In this document: piece after piece, positions 14,975 through 19,486 of the stretch | Position numbering within the stretch: position 1 is the stretch's first letter | Layout of the letters: the number at the start of each line of letters is the position of its first letter | NCBI GenBank assembly: GCA_964604875.1 | Contig: CAZSAC010000034.1 | Coordinates: 1-19,486 of the forward strand | DNA length: 19,486 bases | Reading direction: 5' to 3' | Source of the DNA: JAVVSR01 sp964604875 | GTDB taxonomy: Bacteria; Bacillota; Clostridia; Christensenellales; CAG-917 | Notes under the pieces: generated by a model | Told to the model about the DNA's origin: nothing | Seen by the model: the letters and a program-made list of their open reading frames with translations, nothing else | The model's database searches: none | Position numbers and translations under genes: made by a program

Positions 14975-15187
14975 TTATTTGATTTCCTCCTCAATTATCG
15001 TATCCGCTTTAACACCGAACAACTCTATCATTTTGATAAACAAATCCATACTTGGCATACCGACACCTCGCTCCCATTTGGAAACTGCTTGTGTGGTTAC
15101 ACCAAGTTTATCAGCCAACTGCTGTTGACTCATTTTTATTGATTTACGCAAAGTTACAATGTTTTTGCCAAAAAGCTGTTTATCCAT
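14975..15187 (-). CDS. XRE-family HTH transcriptional regulator
   Basis: 70 residues, almost entirely one helix-turn-helix domain: IVTLRKSIKMSQQQLADKLGVTTQAVSKWERG is the standard Cro/C1 (XRE) HTH with the invariant SQxxLAxKLGV and VSKWERG parts, followed by a short helix (LFIKMIELFGV). DNA-binding repressor of SinR/Xre type, with no effector domain. It has a good promoter and a 12-bp palindrome between -35 and -10, so autorepression is likely. A terminator separates it from the recombinase genes upstream, and the P1 element follows it. It may hold the locus silent, or gate element excision, until a stress or superinfection signal appears. Confidence 0.92.
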   Translation of the reverse strand: MDKQLFGKNIVTLRKSIKMSQQQLADKLGVTTQAVSKWERGVGMPSMDLFIKMIELFGVKADTIIEEEIK

Positions 15188-15216
15188 GAAATTGCCCTCG
15201 ATATAATAGTAAACAT

Positions 15217-15245
15217 ATTATACCATATTTAGGGCCCTAATACAA
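15217..15245 (-). promoter_or_regulatory. Sigma-A-type promoter of the XRE gene
   Basis: Minus strand: -35 TTGTAT (15240-15245), 17-nt spacer, -10 TATAAT (15217-15222), about 30 nt before the ATG at 15187. It is the best housekeeping-type promoter in the window and contrasts with P1-P3. Confidence 0.75.
15229..15240. promoter_or_regulatory. Palindromic candidate operator
   Basis: TTAGGGCCCTAA is a perfect 12-bp palindrome located in the spacer of the XRE promoter, next to the -35. A dimeric XRE protein bound here would block RNA polymerase, a common autorepression layout. I saw no second copy in the window. Confidence 0.55.
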
Positions 15246-15268
15246 GACTTACTAAACTTAAAGTTCAT

Positions 15269-15298
15269 AAAAAAGAAAAAGTGCCGAAATTCGGCACT
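15269..15298 (-). terminator. Rho-independent terminator of the recombinase operon
   Basis: Minus strand: AGTGCCG, 5-nt AATTT loop, CGGCACT, then TTTTCTTTTTT. The hairpin starts about 22 nt after the stop of the second recombinase, so it closes that operon and insulates the XRE gene. Confidence 0.9.
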
Positions 15299-15319
15299 CT
15301 ATCGCATTTAATGATATAC

Positions 15320-16900
15320 TCACCTAATATCGGCTCGTATTACCACCCCACACTTGAATCTGAACTCTGCCGTGCGATTGGGGAACAACACGACCTCTTC
15401 CACAAGTGTCTTGAATAAAGTTGCGTCAAATTCCGTAACTTCGTTCAAAGTGTCGATTTCGTTTATTCGATAGTCTTTGAGAAGTGCCTGCTGTTTGAGG
15501 TTTTCTATTCTCTTTATATCTGAAATCAGTTCGTCCATTTGGTTCATCAGCAGCAACCCTTGTTCGTGGTATTCATCATCCGACAAACAGTTTGCTCGGT
15601 GCTGAATGTTTAGCTCAAGCATCTTACCTTGAAGTTCGGTAAGCGTGAATTTTTTGCTGTCCAAAGTGGATATTTCATAGTTGGCAATTTCACTTTCCCA
15701 TTCACTCTGAGCCTCAAATCGGTGACCAACAAGGTCATTAAATGCAACAACAAACGCTTGCTCCACCGCCTGTTCCTTTACCGCCTTCAATACACATTGC
15801 TCCTTGTTTTCCCGATGCGTCGGGCAACACCATATCGGCTCGCTTTTATTTGGATTATTTCGATTCCCGCGCTTAAGCGTTGCTCCGCACTCGGCACAGC
15901 GCAGCCGTCCGCTGAACGGATACTCACTACTATAACGCATTGCGTTGCCTTGTCCGTCCTTGCTATCGTTGCGACGCAACAATTCCGCCTGCACCAAGTC
16001 AAAAGTCTCCCGACTGATTATCGGCGGATGACTGTTTAACACTTCGAATTGTTGTGCTTGCCCTTCATTTTTTACTCGTTTTTTGCTGAGGAAATCTCTC
16101 TTATACGTCTTCTGCAACAAAGCGTCACCTTTATATTTTTCATTTTTCAGTATACTGAGTATAGTGGAGCGTTGCCATTTTTCACCGCCTCGCGTTGTCT
16201 TTATACCGTCCGCCTCCAATCCGTTTGCTATTTGACTAACCGTTGAGCCATCAAGAAATTCCCCATATATTCGACGCACAATAACAGCCTCTTCGGGAAC
16301 GATATCGATTGTCCCGTTTTCACCTTTTTTGTAGCCGAGAAAGTACTTATACGCCCAGCTTACCTCGCCGTTTTCAAATCGCTTGTGTTTTGCCCACATA
16401 ACGTTTTCGGATATTATTCGGCTTCCCTCCTCCGCCTGGCTGGCTAGAACGGCAAGTACTATTTCGCCTTTATCACTCAACGTATGAATACCACCGTTTT
16501 CAAATACAACGTCAATACCCAATTCTCTGAGTTCTCGTATGTAAGTAAGACAGTCTATCGTGTTCCTTGCAAAACGAGATATGGATTTGCAGTAAATGAC
16601 ATCTATCTTCCCGGCACGGCAATCTTCAATCATGCGAAGGAAATTCTTCCGCTTTTTCACACTCGTGCCCGTAATGCCTTCATCGGCATATATGTCCACC
16701 AACTCCCAGTTGCTGTTGTTGGTTATGAATTTTGTGTAATACTCGCATTGCAAGGTATAGCTTGTCAACTGTTCCTCGCTCCCGGTGCTAACCCTGCAAT
16801 AGGCGGCAACCTTTTGTTTTTTAAATTGTGCTTCAACCGAAGTCTTGTCAAATATAGGCTTTACAGGTATTGCCCTAACTGTTCTCGCCGCTCGTTCCAT
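15320..16900 (-). CDS. Large serine recombinase B
   Basis: 526 residues. N-terminal resolvase domain: VAAYCRVSTGS with R36 and catalytic S38, YADEGITGTS, KSISRFARN (arginines of the active site) and AEEGSRIISEN, where the serine-arginine of the E helix is kept. Then the recombinase DNA-binding domain (GYKKGENGTIDIVPEEA to ILKNEKYKGDALLQKTY), a zinc ribbon starting CAECG and a C-terminal coiled-coil region. Large serine recombinases integrate and excise elements by site-specific recombination at short att sites without host factors. Its start overlaps the end of recombinase A by 26 nt, with GGAGGAGG before the ATG. Tandem pairs of such genes occur in mobile elements such as SCCmec (CcrA/CcrB). 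The pair probably moves the element that carries the CARF locus. Confidence 0.93.
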   Translation of the reverse strand: MERAARTVRAIPVKPIFDKTSVEAQFKKQKVAAYCRVSTGSEEQLTSYTLQCEYYTKFITNNSNWELVDIYADEGITGTSVKKRKNFLRMIEDCRAGKIDVIYCKSISRFARNTIDCLTYIRELRELGIDVVFENGGIHTLSDKGEIVLAVLASQAEEGSRIISENVMWAKHKRFENGEVSWAYKYFLGYKKGENGTIDIVPEEAVIVRRIYGEFLDGSTVSQIANGLEADGIKTTRGGEKWQRSTILSILKNEKYKGDALLQKTYKRDFLSKKRVKNEGQAQQFEVLNSHPPIISRETFDLVQAELLRRNDSKDGQGNAMRYSSEYPFSGRLRCAECGATLKRGNRNNPNKSEPIWCCPTHRENKEQCVLKAVKEQAVEQAFVVAFNDLVGHRFEAQSEWESEIANYEISTLDSKKFTLTELQGKMLELNIQHRANCLSDDEYHEQGLLLMNQMDELISDIKRIENLKQQALLKDYRINEIDTLNEVTEFDATLFKTLVEEVVLFPNRTAEFRFKCGVVIRADIR

Positions 16901-18425
16901 TTCCTGCCTCCTCCTTTCTGTTCCAGCCTTTTTTGTTTCCCGCCGCCGGGATGCTGTATTCTCTGATTATCGCCACTCCGTTTTTGAATAGAAACTTGAC
17001 GGTCCTATGGCTCACGGTTGCCGATTCCAAAAACATATCAACTAATTTTGCATCAAACTGCGTAACTTGCTTTTTCAGCCGTTTGTATATATTCGCCTCC
17101 GACTTTTTCCTAAGCTCCTCTTGCTTCGATTCAAGTTGTCGTTGCAGTATGCGATGCTCATATTCGTAGTTTATCTTTGCTATATAACCGTTAAACAGCA
17201 AATTATAAAGTTGCTTGTCTTCCCCTTGCAAAGCGGCTATCTCCGCCTCCAGTGCGGTCACCTTGTCGCTGTCTGATTTTATCGTTACAAACTCGTTATA
17301 AGCACTCACAAACGCCCGTTCCAGCTCGTCATCGTTTATTACACTGCTGTTGCAATACGCTTTGCCGTATATTCCGTATGTCGAGCATTCATACACGCCG
17401 ACTTTCCTGCCGCCATAACGCGTTTTTACTTGATGGCGATACTTCTTGCCGCACTCTCCGCAGATTATTTTGCCCGAAAACGGCAGTTTTGCTTTAGCAC
17501 TGGTGTTCCCGTATTTTTGGGTTCGCTCTGCGAATAACTCTTGTACTCTTTGGAAGGTATCACGATCGATTATCGGTTCGTGGTCGTTCATCACATATTG
17601 CATGGGTGCGTTAGGATTCTCGCTTTTATTTTGGACTGTCTTGAATTTGTCGCGATAACTTTTTTGTAACACAGCGTCGCCTACGTACTTTTCATTCCGT
17701 AGTATATATCCTATCGTGTACTTTCCCCACCTATCCTTGCCGAGCGGTGTCTTTATCCCACGGCTGTCAAGTTCCTTACTGATTGCCACTACTCCCAGCC
17801 CTTGCAGATAAAGTTCGAATATAAGTCTGACAATTTGTGCTTGTTCCTCGTCAATCACCAGTCTGTTTATTCCGTTCTCATCACGCTCAAGCTTATATCC
17901 CATGATGTTGCCGTTAAGTTCAACACTGCCTTCGGCATACCTTTTTCGAGCCGCCCACTTTTGGTTCTCGCTGATTTCGTTAAGTTGCTGCTCTGCAAGC
18001 ATCGCCCACGTGGATATCATCACGTCCGATGTTGTATCGGCTGTATAGATATCTTCGTTTTCAAAGTACAATGCCACCCCACGTTCTCTCAACTCTCGCA
18101 CTTCTGTCAAAAAGTCTACTGTGTTTCTCGAAAATCGGCTTATTGATTTCACGAAGATAATGTCTATCTCGCCGCGCTTGGCAAGTTCCAACATTTTTAC
18201 GCACTCAGGGCGTTTGCTAATTGTCCGTGCCGAAACTCCATGGTCGGCAAATATCCCTACGAACTCATATTTTGGGTTATCTTTAAGCTTGCCTTCCCAA
18301 TACGCTTTTTGCAATTCATAACTGTTGAGTTGCTCATCGCTCTTAGTGCTTACGCGGCAATACGCACATACTCGCGGTATTTTTCGAGTTAGGTTGCGCG
18401 TCTGCGGTATCACTTTCATTTCCAT
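16875..18425 (-). CDS. Large serine recombinase A
   Basis: 516 residues from the chosen ATG at 18425, which has AGGAGGTG 5 nt upstream; an in-frame ATG at 18491 would lie upstream of the probable promoter and has no ribosome site. Resolvase domain: VCAYCRVSTKS with R24 and catalytic S26, FADHGVSART, KSISRFSRN 93-101. At AEQQLNEISEN (144-154) the arginine found at this place in recombinase B (EEGSR) is replaced by N149. The recombinase domain (GYKLERDENGINRLVIDEEQ, ILRNEKYVGDAVLQKSY), a zinc ribbon with CGECG and a coiled coil follow. First gene of the two-recombinase operon, directly beside the terminase gene. Catalytic serine and most active-site arginines are intact, so it may be active, with altered assembly or division of labour with its partner. 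Confidence 0.93.
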   Translation of the reverse strand: MEMKVIPQTRNLTRKIPRVCAYCRVSTKSDEQLNSYELQKAYWEGKLKDNPKYEFVGIFADHGVSARTISKRPECVKMLELAKRGEIDIIFVKSISRFSRNTVDFLTEVRELRERGVALYFENEDIYTADTTSDVMISTWAMLAEQQLNEISENQKWAARKRYAEGSVELNGNIMGYKLERDENGINRLVIDEEQAQIVRLIFELYLQGLGVVAISKELDSRGIKTPLGKDRWGKYTIGYILRNEKYVGDAVLQKSYRDKFKTVQNKSENPNAPMQYVMNDHEPIIDRDTFQRVQELFAERTQKYGNTSAKAKLPFSGKIICGECGKKYRHQVKTRYGGRKVGVYECSTYGIYGKAYCNSSVINDDELERAFVSAYNEFVTIKSDSDKVTALEAEIAALQGEDKQLYNLLFNGYIAKINYEYEHRILQRQLESKQEELRKKSEANIYKRLKKQVTQFDAKLVDMFLESATVSHRTVKFLFKNGVAIIREYSIPAAGNKKGWNRKEEAGNGTSGENS

Positions 18426-18430
18426 TTTTC

Positions 18431-18438
18431 CACCTCCT
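18431..18438 (-). promoter_or_regulatory. Ribosome binding site that sets the recombinase A start
   Basis: AGGAGGTG on the minus strand, 5 nt before the ATG at 18425. It is close to a perfect Bacillota site and supports this start over the one at 18491. Confidence 0.8.
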
Positions 18439-18453
18439 ATTCTCAAGGTATCA

Positions 18454-18485
18454 AGTATATAGCCATACAAATTCTTGTAAGTCAA
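18454..18485 (-). promoter_or_regulatory. Candidate promoter of the recombinase operon
   Basis: Minus strand: TTGACT (18480-18485), then 18 nt to TATATA (18456-18461) or 20 nt to TATACT. It lies between terS and the recombinase start. The -35 is good, the -10 ambiguous and the spacing slightly long. Confidence 0.5.
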
Positions 18486-18519
18486 GTACAAAGCACCTCA
18501 AATCGAAACTTAGAATTTA

Positions 18520-18533
18520 TATGTCAAAACATA
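18520..18533. repeat. Short inverted repeat, possible attachment-site core
   Basis: TATGTCAAAACATA: 5-bp arms around CAAA, 7 bp beyond the terS stop. Serine recombinase att sites are short, partly palindromic and usually lie beside the recombinase gene, so this is the best visible candidate. A 5-bp repeat in AT-rich DNA can arise by chance. Confidence 0.25.
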
Positions 18534-18540
18534 CCATTCG

Positions 18541-19089
18541 TCAACCCTTATTCCACCTATTCGGAGGCGTTGCCAGTATAGATTCCATTGTTTTATCCTC
18601 ATCACTCAACGGTATTCCGTACTCAACGATATGGTCTGCTATCGTAGTACAAATCTGCGCCCATATTGACTGGCTCTGCTTTGCATAATCCAAAGATATC
18701 TTTATAAACGGACTTGCAATCGGTGCGCCCGTTGTAGGGTGTTTTGCCAAAAAGCCAAACGTGTTCACAGCCTCTTCCGCCTGAGCTACTCGTGACTCCG
18801 CCATAGCATATTTTTGCAGCAGGTCGGCATTTACGAGTTTTTCGCAGCCACGTACACGCAACCACTCCCACGTCTCTTTATATATTGTCGCGGCGATGTT
18901 CGTCCCCGCACCTTTCGTTTGCATTTGCAAATACTGTTTTGCCGGGGGCATATCTTCGCCATGCAGATTATCTGCCACTTTTAACACGATAGCCTCGGGT
19001 CTCGGTGTTTTTCCTTCTAATATTTTCTCCTGTATCGGTTTCTTCTTTCTCCCGGCGTTTGGTCGTGCGCCGCCATGTCCGTTTGCCAT
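18541..19089 (-). CDS. terS: Phage terminase small subunit, P27-like
   Basis: 182 residues. It opens MANGHGGARPNAGRKKKPIQ, the glycine/arginine-rich N-terminus (GGxRPxAGRxKK) common to phage terminase small subunits of the P27 type, followed by the helical body (IYKETWEWLRVRGCEKLVNADLLQKY, PTTGAPIASPFIKISLDYAKQ). TerS binds the packaging site on phage DNA and recruits TerL. AAGGAGAT precedes the ATG. The C-terminus (SILATPPNRWNKG) could be native or altered by integration of the neighbouring element, because the stop lies in the presumed junction. TerL, which normally follows directly, is absent: recombinase genes stand there instead. The gene thus marks a prophage or phage-like host of the element. 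Confidence 0.85.
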   Translation of the reverse strand: MANGHGGARPNAGRKKKPIQEKILEGKTPRPEAIVLKVADNLHGEDMPPAKQYLQMQTKGAGTNIAATIYKETWEWLRVRGCEKLVNADLLQKYAMAESRVAQAEEAVNTFGFLAKHPTTGAPIASPFIKISLDYAKQSQSIWAQICTTIADHIVEYGIPLSDEDKTMESILATPPNRWNKG

Positions 19090-19162
19090 GATTTTTATCT
19101 CCTTTTGATTTTGTTTGCATCCACCTTGAATTATCTTGAATACAAGTTGAATGTCATTTTGA

Positions 19163-19228
19163 TTGTTTTTGCCACAGTAATTCGATTTTTACAGCCTATT
19201 CTCTACAAAATCGCTTGTTTTTGCCACA
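19163..19228. repeat. Direct repeat pair TTGTTTTTGCCACA
   Basis: Identical 14-bp copies at 19163-19176 and 19215-19228, 52 bp apart. On the minus strand they read TGTGGCAAAAACAA, and each is followed by a similar AT-rich stretch. They may be protein-binding sites in the terS leader. Confidence 0.7.
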
Positions 19229-19382
19229 AAAGTTGATTTATAGTCCCTCCTATGGCATTACTTGAAAACTCGGTCGTTATTTCTTCATTTTTGATATTTT
19301 TCGAGGTCTATCCCCCTTTTGAAATCCCAAAAATTTGCGCCGGTTGTCCCTTATACCACTTTTGAAAACCGCTTTTATTTGC

Positions 19383-19475
19383 GTGAGACTTGCGCCCCGC
19401 TTACGGGTTCGAAACCCCTAGATTTTAGAGCCGTTCTTGATTTCCCGTTTTCGTGTGTGAGACTTGCGCCCCGCT
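19383..19475. repeat. Direct repeat pair GTGAGACTTGCGCCCCGCT
   Basis: Identical 19-bp copies at 19383-19401 and 19457-19475, 74 bp apart. They are much more GC-rich than their surroundings. They may be TerS/cos recognition repeats, or a conserved segment at the edge of the upstream phage gene. Confidence 0.8.
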
Positions 19476-19486
19476 CTTGTAGGGGG

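Larger units (their letters stand above)
1..18540. mobile_element. Probable integrative element, left end outside window
   Basis: Two serine recombinases lie at the right end beside a terS gene that has lost its usual terL neighbour, with non-phage cargo to the left. This suggests an element of at least 18 kb inserted at or just beyond the end of terS. The left att site, and any terL beyond it, are not in the window, so the boundary is inferred from gene content only. No conjugation genes are seen in this part. Confidence 0.5.
19090..19486. other. Gene-free region upstream of terS with repeats
   Basis: No open frame with a start and ribosome site is seen on either strand. It holds two 14-bp repeats near terS and two 19-bp GC-rich repeats at the far end, plus an isolated AGGAGG-like GGAGGG near 19244 with no following gene. 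Phage cos sites and TerS-binding repeats commonly lie just upstream of terS, so a packaging-site role is possible. Confidence 0.5.

Noticed and set aside
15787..16002. Minus-strand frame of 71 codons
   Set aside because: Nested in recombinase B over its zinc ribbon, in the wrong frame.
16484..16966. Plus-strand open frame of 160 codons
   Set aside because: Antisense to the recombinase genes across their overlap; no ribosome site and low-complexity hydrophobic composition.
18426..18491. Longer start for recombinase A at 18491
   Set aside because: The 22 extra residues precede a strong AGGAGGTG site and overlap the likely promoter; no site precedes 18491.
19402..19420. GGGTTCGAAACCC, resembling a tRNA T-arm
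   Set aside because: No acceptor stem, D-arm or anticodon arm could be built around it on either strand.
1..19486. CRISPR array or cas genes to go with the CARF protein
   Set aside because: No regularly spaced repeats and no Cas1, Cas10 or Cas effector motifs were found in the window.
19411..19486. Minus-strand frame ending in TAG as the 3' end of a phage gene such as an HNH nuclease
   Set aside because: Only about 22 basic residues are visible at the window edge, with no family motif; cannot be told from chance.

Overview
The window looks like a piece of a Bacillota (probably Clostridia) chromosome. It is AT-rich, has strong AGGAGG-type ribosome binding sites, and carries a P27-like phage terminase gene and two large serine recombinases. 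All supported genes lie on the minus strand, so transcription runs from right to left.

Right end (18541-19486): a phage terminase small subunit gene, preceded by about 400 bp without a gene that holds two families of direct repeats (possibly a packaging/cos region). The terminase large subunit that normally follows terS is missing. Instead, two overlapping large serine recombinase genes (15320-18425) begin about 115 bp downstream, and the second ends in a clear rho-independent terminator. The simplest reading is an integrative element inserted next to terS of a prophage, with its recombinases at this end and its other end beyond position 1.

Cargo (1-15245): an XRE-type regulator with a TTGTAT-17-TATAAT promoter and a perfect 12-bp palindrome in the spacer, then a compact locus of eleven genes in three blocks. 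Block 1 has two small unrecognised proteins. Block 2 has a protein with a GreA/GreB-like coiled-coil N-terminus, a stand-alone TM1812-type CARF protein, a sigma-70-like factor, and a membrane protein with a HEPN-like RNxxxH motif. Block 3 has a 1534-residue DNA2/NAM7-type SF1 helicase, a 735-residue protein ending in a HEPN-like RNxxxH domain, a coiled-coil protein, a ClpB-like AAA+ ATPase with a degenerate first module, and a NrdG-like radical SAM protein (cut by the window edge). Within blocks, genes overlap or sit within about 10 bp.

Each block is preceded by the same promoter-like element, GTTAA[CG]T - 16 nt - C[AT]ATATA, at identical spacing. It differs from the sigma-A-like promoter of the XRE gene. 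I infer that the element-encoded sigma factor reads these three promoters, perhaps helped by the Gre-like RNA polymerase factor. The working model is a self-transcribing stress or antiviral island in which a CARF protein senses a nucleotide signal (as in type III CRISPR signalling), HEPN proteins act as RNases, and the helicase, AAA+ unfoldase and radical SAM protein form an effector or remodelling module. No Cas10, Cas proteins, CRISPR array or nucleotide cyclase is recognisable in the window. Family assignments rest on motifs read by eye; the system-level function is inference.
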